64,000 nucleotides of DNA from Pseudopedobacter sp035496935 (GTDB taxonomy: Bacteria > Bacteroidota > Bacteroidia > Sphingobacteriales > Sphingobacteriaceae). Each line of letters begins with the position of its first letter. Within the stretch, counting starts at the first letter, position 1. The position numbers and the translations under genes are program-made. Below, piece after piece: positions 33,311-42,115 of this stretch. The notes below the pieces were generated by a model, which saw only the letters and a program-made list of their open reading frames with translations, was not told where the DNA came from and searched no databases. The stretch spans positions 248,001 through 312,000 of the forward strand of contig DATJED010000014.1 of NCBI GenBank assembly GCA_035496935.1, given 5' to 3'.

Positions 33311-34449
33311 TTATTGCTAATTGGCAGAGCCTTGTCTCCAAATTCGTGGTAAAGCGTACGTGAAGGAAAGGCAAAATCCGCCCCGTTTTCCAGAACAATT
33401 TCCATAATCTTGAAATTAATTTCTTCCTTAATGATCAAGTAAATGGCATAGTCCACAATTTCAATATAATAAAGCACCTGAATATTTAATGAAGATTCTC
33501 CGAAACTATCAAAATTCACATGTGTATCCATGTTAGTTTCATGTCGCTCATCTATATATTGCTTAATTTCCCCGCATATCTTTTTGATAGTTTGAGGCGG
33601 AGTTCCATACAAAATTCCCACATTAAACTTAACCCTTCTTAAATTGCGAAGTGTAAGATTTTCTAAAGGCCCTTCAATCATCTTTTTGTTAGGGATAATT
33701 ACCAACGTTTTATCCACTGTTCTTACTATAGTGCTTCTAAAGCCAACCTTTTCAACGGTAGCATCGTAACCGAGCGCATGAACAAAATCTCCCACAACAA
33801 ATGGCTTATCGGCAAATATGGTAAATGAGCCCAATAGGTTTTGCAATGTATCTTGCGCCGCTAAAGCAATGGCAATACCGCCGATACCTAAACCGGCAAT
33901 AATGGCGGCTATATTCATATTAAAAACTGCGCCCATCACTACAAAGACACCGATTATGATGACCACAATTTTAGTAAGTTCTTGTAAAAACGGCACCATT
34001 TGATCGTCTGTTTTTGACTCGGTTAAACTTGCTTTATAGGCAAAAACATGAGAAACAAAATCAACTAACCGCAACAAAATCCGGAAGCTCGAAAAAATAA
34101 TCAGCAACAGGAATATCTTATCAATCACTTCGATAATCCTAACGGTGTACAGTGCTTTATTTATCGTTCGTTTAAAAACCACTAAATCCAATGGATAGCT
34201 CAACTGGTTAATGGCCACGTATAAAACAATAACGGTAATCAAAAATTCGATAGGTTTTAACAGCAGGTCTAAAAACTTATCAACCTTAACTTCTTTGGAT
34301 AATTTTTGGAAAAACACAAACAACATTCTTCCTAAATATTTGGATATTAACTTTTTGAGTACTAAGCCAAAAAGCAAAATCCCGAAAAACAGCACATAAC
34401 TTTTAAGGGTGTTACCAAATATTACTTGATTTAAAAATGAGAGATCCAT
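33307..34449 (-). CDS. Small-conductance mechanosensitive channel, MscS family
   Basis: 380 residues. Four hydrophobic segments fill the first 210 residues; the pore-lining helix carries GLGIGGIAIALAAQDTLQNLLGS, interrupted here for length, followed by the beta-domain signature GDFVHALGYDATVEKVGFRSTIVRT. These define the MscS pore and cytosolic vestibule that opens under membrane tension during osmotic downshock. The N-terminal extra helices make it larger than E. coli MscS (286 residues). The stop overlaps the start of the exported protein gene. Confidence 0.92.
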   Translation of the reverse strand: MDLSFLNQVIFGNTLKSYVLFFGILLFGLVLKKLISKYLGRMLFVFFQKLSKEVKVDKFLDLLLKPIEFLITVIVLYVAINQLSYPLDLVVFKRTINKALYTVRIIEVIDKIFLLLIIFSSFRILLRLVDFVSHVFAYKASLTESKTDDQMVPFLQELTKIVVIIIGVFVVMGAVFNMNIAAIIAGLGIGGIAIALAAQDTLQNLLGSFTIFADKPFVVGDFVHALGYDATVEKVGFRSTIVRTVDKTLVIIPNKKMIEGPLENLTLRNLRRVKFNVGILYGTPPQTIKKICGEIKQYIDERHETNMDTHVNFDSFGESSLNIQVLYYIEIVDYAIYLIIKEEINFKIMEIVLENGADFAFPSRTLYHEFGDKALPISNK

Positions 34450-34487
34450 TGTGTTAAATTACTAATTATAGCCGAAATTTTTGACAC

Positions 34488-34517
34488 AAAAAAAACCTCC
34501 CGAAGATTTTCGGAAGG
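34488..34517 (-). terminator. Terminator after rplS
   Basis: On the minus strand CCTTCCGAA pairs with TTCGGGAGG (one mismatch) around a 4-nt loop and runs into eight T. It lies 24 bp after the rplS stop codon. Confidence 0.8.
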
Positions 34518-34540
34518 CTCTTTTTATGTATTTTGAGTGT

Positions 34541-34888
34541 TTATACTCTTTTTGTTTTGATACGAGCAGCTTTACCAGTAAGTTCACGTAGGTAAAACAA
34601 TTTCGCTCTACGTACTTTACCGTAGCTATTAACTTCTACTTTATCGATATTTGGAGAGTTTACAGGAAAAATACGCTCAACCCCAATACCGTTAGACATT
34701 TTACGAACAGTGAAAGTTTCAGTAGCGTTGCCGCTGTTTCTCTGAATAACCACACCTTGGTAAACTTGAATACGTTCTTTGTTTCCTTCGCGGATTTTAT
34801 AGTGAACACTTACTGTATCTCCAGCCTTAAACGCAGGGAAAGATGTTTTTACGATTACCTGCTCTTCTACAAATTTTACTAAATCCAT
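34541..34888 (-). CDS. rplS: 50S ribosomal protein L19
   Basis: 115 residues, full length. The L19 fold is recognised by FKAGDTVSVHYKIREGNKERIQ, the VYQGVVIQR strand and the VRRAKLFYLRELTGKAAR C-terminus. L19 sits at the 30S-50S interface. It follows trmD at a distance of 169 bp, so it may have its own promoter (TAATATTG at about 34943-34950 on the minus strand) besides readthrough. Confidence 0.97.
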   Translation of the reverse strand: MDLVKFVEEQVIVKTSFPAFKAGDTVSVHYKIREGNKERIQVYQGVVIQRNSGNATETFTVRKMSNGIGVERIFPVNSPNIDKVEVNSYGKVRRAKLFYLRELTGKAARIKTKRV

Positions 34889-35057
34889 GATTTTTTGCGA
34901 TTTATACGATAAAAAAATGATTACCGCCCCCTAAATTTGGGAGTGCAATATTAGCTAATAATTTTTATAATTAAAAACGAATTTTAAAATTAAGTTTTTT
35001 TGAATATGCTTTTTGATGAAAGACTTATATTTTGTGGGTGCGATGGCAAGAAAATTA

Positions 35058-35732
35058 TTATTCCAATAAATCCGGTCTTCGTTCCTGTGTTCTCTTCAAG
35101 GCTTCTTCGTGGCGCCAGTTTTCTATTTTGGCTTGATCTCCGCTAAGTAAAACTGCCGGTACTTTATGTCCGTTCCAATCTGCCGGACGAGAATATACCG
35201 GCGCATCCAAAAGTTCTCCTTGGAATGAATCTGAGAGCGCAGAAGTTTCGTCGTTAAGAACACCAGGAATTAACCTAACAACTGCATCTACTACAATTGC
35301 AGCGGGCAATTCTCCGCCAGACAAAACATAATCGCCGATGGAAAGCTCGCGGGTAACGTAAATATCTCTGATTCGCTGATCTATCCCTTTATAATGTCCG
35401 CATAAAATCATAATATTTCCTTTGATGGAAAGCTCATTTGCGATGGTTTGATTAAGCGTTATACCATCGGGAGTCATAAAGATAATTTCATCATAATCTC
35501 TTTCAGATTTCAGTTTTTCGATACATTTAGCAAAGGGCGCTATCTGCATCACCATACCGCTACCGCCACCGTAAGGATAATCATCAACGCTTTTTTGTTT
35601 ATTAAACGCATAATCTCTTAGGTTATGAACTACGATTTCTGCTTTGCCTTTGGTTTGCGCCCTTTGCAAAATAGAATGTGCAAACGGACTTTCCAATAAC
35701 CCGGGTAAAACAGTTATAATATCAAAACGCAT
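35058..35732 (-). CDS. trmD: tRNA (guanine-N1-)-methyltransferase
   Basis: 224 residues. TrmD methylates N1 of G37 in tRNAs reading CNN/CGG codons with S-adenosylmethionine. The SPOUT-knot signatures are visible: DDYPYGGGSGMVM, ILCGHYKGIDQR and IGDYVLSGGELPA. It lies between rimM and rplS in the order found across bacteria, although rpsP, usually first, is not adjacent here. Confidence 0.97.
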   Translation of the reverse strand: MRFDIITVLPGLLESPFAHSILQRAQTKGKAEIVVHNLRDYAFNKQKSVDDYPYGGGSGMVMQIAPFAKCIEKLKSERDYDEIIFMTPDGITLNQTIANELSIKGNIMILCGHYKGIDQRIRDIYVTRELSIGDYVLSGGELPAAIVVDAVVRLIPGVLNDETSALSDSFQGELLDAPVYSRPADWNGHKVPAVLLSGDQAKIENWRHEEALKRTQERRPDLLE

Positions 35733-35784
35733 TTTATAAAAGTCAGAATTAAAAAATCAAAACATCAAAAATCTCGGCTTTAAA

Positions 35785-36300
35785 TTACAAGTCCAGAAGT
35801 CCTTCGGGCAAATCAAAATGTACAGATTTTTTATCCATATCTATTTCGGCAATAAAAGCTTCGTTAAGCGGAATCAGCACTTCTTTTTCCTGATATTTAA
35901 TGGTAGCAATAAACTGCTGGGGATATTCCTGAACATCCAATATCTCGCCCAAAGCTCCTTTTTGAACGTCATCGGCTGCAAAGCCAATTAAATCTGTAAA
36001 GAAAAATTCGCCTTTTTTTCGCTTTGGTTTTAGCCGGTTAGGTAAAAAAACCTTACGCTTAGTAATAATGCTGGCCTTATCGATATGGTCTATATCCTCA
36101 AAATTAAAATAGCCAACCATGGGCATCGGGATTTTGTAATTGCTTACAAAATAAGGAACCAGTTTATTGTTAATTTCAATAAAAACGGAATTTATTTTCA
36201 GCTTTTCGGGTTCGTTAAATGTAAATGCGACTTGCACCTCGCCTTTTAAACCTCTGGTTTTACTGATGTAACCAATCTCAAAACAATCTTCAACTTTCAT
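35785..36300 (-). CDS. rimM: 16S rRNA-processing/ribosome maturation factor RimM
   Basis: 171 residues from the ATG at 36300 (MKVEDCFEIGYISKTRGLKGE, with the KTRGLKGE loop typical of the family). A 12-codon upstream extension was rejected because it contains the likely promoter (TATCTTCGC at 36308-36316). RimM has an N-terminal reductase-like barrel and a C-terminal PRC barrel (about 100-171, with LIGFAADDV and QEYPQQFIA) and binds S19 during maturation of the 30S head. Confidence 0.93.
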   Translation of the reverse strand: MKVEDCFEIGYISKTRGLKGEVQVAFTFNEPEKLKINSVFIEINNKLVPYFVSNYKIPMPMVGYFNFEDIDHIDKASIITKRKVFLPNRLKPKRKKGEFFFTDLIGFAADDVQKGALGEILDVQEYPQQFIATIKYQEKEVLIPLNEAFIAEIDMDKKSVHFDLPEGLLDL

Positions 36301-36320
36301 TTGAACTGCGAAGATACGAT

Positions 36321-36362
36321 AAAGTGGAAAGTTCAAAGTAGAAAGTTGAAAGTGGTAAGTAA
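36321..36362. repeat. Heptad array AAAGTNN, 6 units in perfect register
   Basis: AAAGTGG, AAAGTTC, AAAGTAG, AAAGTTG, AAAGTGG, TAAGTAA. A second, looser periodic stretch (CTAACCAG, CTAACAAA, CTAAAGAC) follows to 36392. Confidence 0.75.
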
Positions 36363-36390
36363 ATACCTAACCAGCTAACAAACTAAAGAC

Positions 36391-37680
36391 TTACCTATCC
36401 AAAGCATCGTTAACCAACTGCTCAAACTGGCTAAAAAGTTCTTGCTTATGAACAGCCGGATAAACTTGGGTCATTAAAACGGCTATTGATTTACGTTGAG
36501 GGTCAATCCAAAAAGTGGTGTTAAAAATTCCTCCCCAAGATAACTTACCCGCCTTAGCTCCGTTTTGCGTTCCTTCGGCCGTCGTAATTTCAAATCCTAA
36601 ACCAAATTTGTTTTTACCAACGTTAAGATTGCCAATTTGGTTGGTGGTCATTTCTTTAACAGATTCCGGCTTTAAGATTTGTTTACCGTTAAAACTACCA
36701 CCGTTTAAAATCATCTGTAAAAACTTGGCATAATCTTCAACATTTGAGGTAAGCCCCGAGCCTCCAGAAAAATAGGTTCTTGCACCAACAATCGGGTAAT
36801 TCACATTGTACCCTTTATTAATTACCGGCAAACGCTCTAAACGTCCAGTTTTGGTTTCGCCGTACAAAACTGCTAAACGATTTCTTTTTTCAATCGGCAA
36901 AAAGAAATGGGTATCAACCATACCAAGCGGTTTTAAAATGGTTTCAGTAACATACTCATCTAGCTTTTTACCGCTTGCAACTTCAATTACTGCACCCAAT
37001 ACATCAATCCCTAATCCATAAAAAAACTGAGAATCGGGCTGTACACCTAAAGGTAATTTACCCAAAGTTTTCATTTTATTTAAAAGTAATACACTATCTG
37101 CCACCGCTAAATCCGGAATGCCATTTTTTTGATAAATCATGGCAAGGCGCTTATCTGCAAAACCATACCCAATGCCCGATGTATGCGTCATTAAATCCTC
37201 TATCGTAATTTCTTTAACAGCATTTACTGTTGTATAGGACGTATCTGCCGGATTAAAACTTGCCAAAACCTGTGCGTTCGCAAACTCGGGAATGTATTTT
37301 GAAACTTTATCGGTTAACTTTAATTTACCATCTTCTACCAATTTCATTGCAGCTGCCGTAACAATTGGCTTGGTCATGGAAGCAATCCTAAATTCGGTAG
37401 TTGGCCTCATTAAAGCTTTTGTTTCCCGGTCCCTAAATCCGAAACCTTTATCATAAATCACTTTACCGTTTACGGCAACCAAAGCAGTTGCGCCGGCAGC
37501 CCAGTTATTAACCAATCCGGTTGCGAGCAAGCTATCAATACGATCCAGGTTTTTTTCCTCGATACTAAGTTTTTTTAGGTTTGAGGCTGCAACCAGCCCA
37601 TTTGATGCTTTTTGTGCACATCCCGAAAGGATAAAAAGCGCAGCTAAAACAAATGCAGTATATTTTGATTTATTATTCAT
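36391..37680 (-). CDS. Serine hydrolase lipoprotein, class C beta-lactamase/DD-peptidase fold
   Basis: 429 residues. A lipoprotein signal peptide ends at the lipobox LSGC (Cys21). The SxxK active-site motif is Ser101-Met-Thr-Lys104 in FRIASMTKPIVT, and the second motif region is YGLGIDVLGAVIE. A terminal WGGIFNTTFWIDP strand replaces the KTG-type third motif. Such proteins include esterases, D-aminopeptidases and penicillin-recognising enzymes; true beta-lactamase activity is not implied. It is the last gene of a five-gene operon, 1 bp after the AsmA-like gene, and probably faces the periplasm or cell surface. Confidence 0.9.
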   Translation of the reverse strand: MNNKSKYTAFVLAALFILSGCAQKASNGLVAASNLKKLSIEEKNLDRIDSLLATGLVNNWAAGATALVAVNGKVIYDKGFGFRDRETKALMRPTTEFRIASMTKPIVTAAAMKLVEDGKLKLTDKVSKYIPEFANAQVLASFNPADTSYTTVNAVKEITIEDLMTHTSGIGYGFADKRLAMIYQKNGIPDLAVADSVLLLNKMKTLGKLPLGVQPDSQFFYGLGIDVLGAVIEVASGKKLDEYVTETILKPLGMVDTHFFLPIEKRNRLAVLYGETKTGRLERLPVINKGYNVNYPIVGARTYFSGGSGLTSNVEDYAKFLQMILNGGSFNGKQILKPESVKEMTTNQIGNLNVGKNKFGLGFEITTAEGTQNGAKAGKLSWGGIFNTTFWIDPQRKSIAVLMTQVYPAVHKQELFSQFEQLVNDALDR

Positions 37681-37681
37681 A

Positions 37682-39478
37682 TTAATTATCGTTTTTCTCT
37701 TCTCTTCTTTTTTTGCGTTCCTCTTTACGCTTTACACGGTCAGACTTATTTTGTTTGTATTGATCTGCCCGCTTTTTTAAGCTCTCCTCTTTATCTTTTG
37801 TAATTCCCACACTGGTTTTTAAGCCTTCAAATACCGTTTTCCACATCAGGTTAAAAAATGAAGCATCATGTGGTCTGTCATAAGTCGGATAAGCAACTCT
37901 TACTGGGTCTTTCCCTTTTGGGTTAGCATTTACTACCAGTAACGCATTTGCTAAAAAAGATATTATTCCCGATTTTTTCAAATTATCATGATCGCCTTTT
38001 TTCATAATGGCAATATTTAAATCCGTATATCTTAAAACCAGCCTGCCTTTTGCTCCATCAACATTTCCTTTAATGTTAAACTCCATGCCTTGCACCTCCC
38101 CGCTTTTGGTAGCAAGCATTGCCATAGGTTTTGTTAACCGATTTAAAGTTGTAAAACTCATTGGGCCTAAAGTACCATCGTAAGAAAAAGCTCCTTTTTT
38201 ATCAACCAAATTAAATGCAATATGAATATCTATTCGCCCTTTACCCATTAAATACGTTTGCAGATAAGCATCAGCAGTATAATCCTTCTGCAGGTACGCA
38301 GAGTCGTTTGTGACGTGAAAAATCCGGCCGTTTAAGTTATTAAAATATACGGTTCCTTTGGCATCGGTTTTTGGATTATACTCGGCGTAAGCGATGTTTG
38401 TGTTTTTGATTACAACGGTATCGGCAATAATATCCCACTTAAGCCTTTGTAATGCCAGATGCGGAAAATTTACACCTTTATCTATCAGTTTCGGAGGTTT
38501 TGCCCTATTTAAAAACACCGCTAATTCCCCATTGCTAAGCGTAACACTGCTACTTTTAAGCCTGCGCCTATCAATTAACTGATGAAAATTGATGTTGTTT
38601 AACACTACTGAATCAAAAGTGAGTTTGTAGCGTTCTTGTTGTCTTTTAAATTGCGCCGCAAATTCCATCTCGCCTAAACGGGGCAATAACTGAATACCAC
38701 TAATGGACAATTGCTTTTTTTGTGACGATACAAATGCGTGTTTAATATTGATATGGTACAGAGAGTCTGCAGTTGGGTAGCTGTAATTATTAATTTCGGC
38801 GATGATGTCTTTTGTACTAAAAATCCGGCTACTATCTAAATGCGAAAGCGAATCGACTAAAATATCGTTTAAACGGATGTTCATCTGATCAAAGACCGTA
38901 ATCTTCGGCTCCTTGTACGATTGATCGATGTATTTAAATTTTACATCGGTTAAAAAAATACTTGCAATTTTTAACTCTTTTAAACTTTTCTTAATGCGTT
39001 CAAAAGGAGTTCTGTTGTCGTCTTTCTTTTGAATTTGGTTATTAAGTTTTGTATAATAAACGGATAATTCGGGATTTTGAATGGTGATATTTTTAACATC
39101 GAGTTTTTTTTGCTGATAGATTTTTAAAGGTCTTATGTTTTTGAGCGATAACTTGAAAACTTTTAACGAAAAGATGTTTTCTGGAGCATCCCTTTTGGCT
39201 TTCATCTTCTCATAAACATCCAAATTTGGAGTAATTTCAATGCTATCGATAATTGCGCTACCACTTAAAATATTGACTTGAATGTCAGAAAATTTAACAG
39301 TGTATAAGCTATCGCTGGCATCTATCAAAGCATCTTGTATAGCCGAAGTAAGCAAAGGTTTCCACTTTAAATTTACATACCAAGCAACACCACCGGCCAG
39401 TAAAATCAATAACCCAACAATTGCAATAACCCACTTTAAAATTCTGTGTTTTTTCTTTGGCGTAGCGGTTTCGTTCAT
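37682..39478 (-). CDS. AsmA/DUF748-like inner-membrane-anchored protein
   Basis: 598 residues: a short basic cytoplasmic tail, one membrane helix (WVIAIVGLLILLAGGVAWYV), and a long periplasmic part of repeated beta strands of the AsmA type (VKFSDIQVNILSGSAIIDSIEITPN, interrupted for length, and similar stretches). The C-terminus is extremely basic and charged (KKRADQYKQNKSDRVKRKEE), which is unusual. AsmA-like proteins are thought to bridge the envelope and move lipids; that role is inference here. The start is 33 bp after DUF4153, and the stop nearly touches the serine hydrolase gene. Confidence 0.75.
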   Translation of the reverse strand: MNETATPKKKHRILKWVIAIVGLLILLAGGVAWYVNLKWKPLLTSAIQDALIDASDSLYTVKFSDIQVNILSGSAIIDSIEITPNLDVYEKMKAKRDAPENIFSLKVFKLSLKNIRPLKIYQQKKLDVKNITIQNPELSVYYTKLNNQIQKKDDNRTPFERIKKSLKELKIASIFLTDVKFKYIDQSYKEPKITVFDQMNIRLNDILVDSLSHLDSSRIFSTKDIIAEINNYSYPTADSLYHINIKHAFVSSQKKQLSISGIQLLPRLGEMEFAAQFKRQQERYKLTFDSVVLNNINFHQLIDRRRLKSSSVTLSNGELAVFLNRAKPPKLIDKGVNFPHLALQRLKWDIIADTVVIKNTNIAYAEYNPKTDAKGTVYFNNLNGRIFHVTNDSAYLQKDYTADAYLQTYLMGKGRIDIHIAFNLVDKKGAFSYDGTLGPMSFTTLNRLTKPMAMLATKSGEVQGMEFNIKGNVDGAKGRLVLRYTDLNIAIMKKGDHDNLKKSGIISFLANALLVVNANPKGKDPVRVAYPTYDRPHDASFFNLMWKTVFEGLKTSVGITKDKEESLKKRADQYKQNKSDRVKRKEERKKRREEKNDN

Positions 39479-39511
39479 ATATTTTTTTTCAACTGTAAAT
39501 CAATTCCTATG

Positions 39512-41332
39512 CTACAAATTAGGGTAAATGATTAAATAGCCCATATAATAGATATTTTTTGGTTTAAAGGGTGTTTTATCTGGATAAAATGCGTTCAACT
39601 GTTCAAACCTAAGTTTAAAAATATAACCCCTTGTTATTTGTTGTATGGTTAAAACCTCATTTGCAACAGCTAAAGCATTCGGATTGTCCTTATCGGCCTT
39701 TAAAGTTTTGTTTTTATAAAGCGTTTTAAGCAAATCGTTTACGTTAAAAATGGTCTTAGCGCTTTTTTTATCGCTTAATATCAAATTATTATTTGAATCA
39801 ACTGATAATGAGAACTTTTCGCCGTCTAAAGAAAAAGCTAGTTTTTTGTCATTACCACTGTTAAGATTAGTGCTTATTTCTACTACTTGCAAAGCTCCTT
39901 TTACAGAAAAAACGCCTTGCTCTGCATTAATATAGTTTTTCTGCTGGTTGCTCCAAACTTGCGCCGTAGCAATATTGCTTACATTTAAACTTGTTAAAAC
40001 GGTATCGGCAATTTCTTTTTGCAGTTCCCAGCGTCCTTTTTCTTTAAAAGTCTTTTCCTTTTGCTCTTCAATTGCTTGTAAGTCTATTTTTACAAATTTT
40101 TGCAAGCTTTGGCTTCCGTAGTTATCGTTCAGGTAACGTACCAAATTGCGGATTTCATCATTTCTCTCTACGGATGGTTTTTGTGCGATGTATTTTTCAA
40201 GGCGCTTACTTTGCGAGTTAAGCGAAACAGATCTTATGCTCCACGGTCCGAACACAATCAACACCGAAAAAATAAACAAACTGATAGGAACAATACGGAT
40301 ATGCTCTCTGCCTTTTATCAAAAAATAAACGGTAATAAAACTTAGCCACACCGAAAGAACGATGAGTAGATAACGACTTTCTGTAATGCCATAATCGGCA
40401 ATGCGTTTAACAATAGCTATCGCCAAAAGTGCCAACAAAGGCAACATCAGTAAATAAAAGCTTTTGCTATAAAGCCGAATCCATTTGTTGCCTTCCTCGT
40501 TTCTAATTGGGTGAACCAACAAAATGGACAACATCCCGAAAACGGCGTATCCTAAAGTTAAAATTGCTACAGAGCTGTTAGGCAGGCTCCATTGTACAAT
40601 GATTTTTATTTCATAAGCCAATAAAATCAGCAAGTAAATACTGGCCAAAGGAATTAGCACATATTGTGTAAAAACTTTTAAGGCTTTGGGATAGTTTGCA
40701 TCTTCATTTAACGAGCTTAACGGCCGAGGAATGCCTGCCAGAAAGAAAACTGTATTAAAAAGCCCAACAATTATTATCCATAACCTGATGTAAACTTCGC
40801 TATCCCAACGAATGTCAAATAATGTATGGATGCTTAACAGCGCAATGCTTAAACCTGCAAATAATACAGCGCTGTATAAAGCCGAAGTTGCAAAACGCAA
40901 AAAGAAAGTTTTATTGATTTGCCAAAAGCCGATTTCGTTGTCTTTTGAAAAAAATGCCGAAAAAGCAACCAATAAATGAAAAGCGAATCCTAAAATGAGC
41001 AATACAAACACATCTGCTTGGCGTAATGCAGGCTGTAACGCAAAATAAATTACAATAAGAATTAGTAGAATTACAAGGTTTCCAATTAGCTTTTTAGTGG
41101 CGCTAACAATGTTGGTTTCTGCATAAAGGCAAAAAGCCAAGGACAGCGCTAAGCCAAAATTCCCTAGGTAAATAAACTTTATTAAGATTTGTTCGATGGA
41201 AAAATCCTGCCAATTATAAGAAAGCGTTAAAGCAGCAATTGTTGCAAATAGCGCATACAGAATTGGTAGTGTAAACCTATTGCAAACCGCTAAAAAAGAT
41301 TGCCAAAGCTGGCTTAATGAAGGAAATTTCAT
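39512..41332 (-). CDS. DUF4153 polytopic membrane protein
   Basis: 606 residues. The first 390 residues contain about ten to twelve hydrophobic helices (for example PILYALFATIAALTLSY and LVILLILIVIYFALQPAL); the C-terminal 210 residues are soluble and probably periplasmic, ending in a hydrophobic YYMGYLIIYPNL. The helix pattern and sequence fit DUF4153, whose function is unknown. It lies 30 bp after the response regulator and 33 bp before the AsmA-like gene, so it is expressed with the two-component pair. Confidence 0.8.
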   Translation of the reverse strand: MKFPSLSQLWQSFLAVCNRFTLPILYALFATIAALTLSYNWQDFSIEQILIKFIYLGNFGLALSLAFCLYAETNIVSATKKLIGNLVILLILIVIYFALQPALRQADVFVLLILGFAFHLLVAFSAFFSKDNEIGFWQINKTFFLRFATSALYSAVLFAGLSIALLSIHTLFDIRWDSEVYIRLWIIIVGLFNTVFFLAGIPRPLSSLNEDANYPKALKVFTQYVLIPLASIYLLILLAYEIKIIVQWSLPNSSVAILTLGYAVFGMLSILLVHPIRNEEGNKWIRLYSKSFYLLMLPLLALLAIAIVKRIADYGITESRYLLIVLSVWLSFITVYFLIKGREHIRIVPISLFIFSVLIVFGPWSIRSVSLNSQSKRLEKYIAQKPSVERNDEIRNLVRYLNDNYGSQSLQKFVKIDLQAIEEQKEKTFKEKGRWELQKEIADTVLTSLNVSNIATAQVWSNQQKNYINAEQGVFSVKGALQVVEISTNLNSGNDKKLAFSLDGEKFSLSVDSNNNLILSDKKSAKTIFNVNDLLKTLYKNKTLKADKDNPNALAVANEVLTIQQITRGYIFKLRFEQLNAFYPDKTPFKPKNIYYMGYLIIYPNL

Positions 41333-41362
41333 GAACGTTTAATTTCCTTAAATATAATGATT

Positions 41363-42061
41363 TTAGTTTACCAATAATTTATATCCTTTTCCGTGGACGT
41401 TGATGATTTCTACTTTAGGATCTTCTCTTAAATATTTACGCAGTTTACTTAAAAAAACGTCCATACTTCTACCATTGAAATAGTTATCGTCATGCCAAAT
41501 CTGTAAAAGCGCCTCTTCACGGGTAAGCACATCGTTCATTTTTAAGCATAAAAGACGTAGTAATTCTGCTTCTTTAGTGCTTACTTTTTGCTGTTGCCCT
41601 TCTCTGGAAATCAATTGCGATTGAAAATCGAAAGTATAACTGCCAATGGTGAATACCGTAGGTTTTGGTTCTTCGTTTTGGCTTTGCTGACTGCTTCTTT
41701 TTAAGAGTGCGGTTATGCGCAAAAGCAATTCCTCAATTCTAAAAGGCTTGGTTATATAATCATCGCCACCCAAATTAAAAGCTTCGGTTTTATCTTCCAT
41801 CATGCCTTTTGCTGTGGCAAAAATAATAGGAACGTCCGGGTTAATTTTGCGGATGTCTTTGGCCAAGCTAAAACCATCTTTTTTAGGCATCATCACATCG
41901 AAAATACAGATATCAAAACTGTTATCTAAAAAAGCTTTTAAACCTTCATCGCCATCGGTACATAAGACTACATCAAACTTACCTTTCAAACTAAGGTAGT
42001 CTTCTAACAACATCCCTAAATTTGGGTCGTCTTCTACTAAAAGTACTTTTTGCTTATTCAT
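41363..42061 (-). CDS. OmpR-family response regulator
   Basis: 232 residues. The receiver domain has the acidic pocket VEDD (residues 9-12), phospho-acceptor Asp55 in FDVMMPKKDG and Lys105 in YITKPFR. The C-terminal winged helix-turn-helix (about 135-232) ends VEIINVHGKGYKLLV. It is cotranscribed 54 bp after the histidine kinase. The pair resembles the RprX/RprY type described in Bacteroides; regulated genes cannot be predicted, but the envelope genes downstream are candidates. Confidence 0.95.
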   Translation of the reverse strand: MNKQKVLLVEDDPNLGMLLEDYLSLKGKFDVVLCTDGDEGLKAFLDNSFDICIFDVMMPKKDGFSLAKDIRKINPDVPIIFATAKGMMEDKTEAFNLGGDDYITKPFRIEELLLRITALLKRSSQQSQNEEPKPTVFTIGSYTFDFQSQLISREGQQQKVSTKEAELLRLLCLKMNDVLTREEALLQIWHDDNYFNGRSMDVFLSKLRKYLREDPKVEIINVHGKGYKLLVN

Positions 42062-42115
42062 TTATGTAGTTTTATTTGGTTGGGGGATTTTTTATGGCAA
42101 CAATCTTTTGTAAAC

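Noticed and set aside
36391..37680. Antibiotic-resistance class C beta-lactamase
   Set aside because: It has the SxxK motif but no typical third KTG motif, is a lipoprotein and sits in an envelope operon; it is better called a serine hydrolase.
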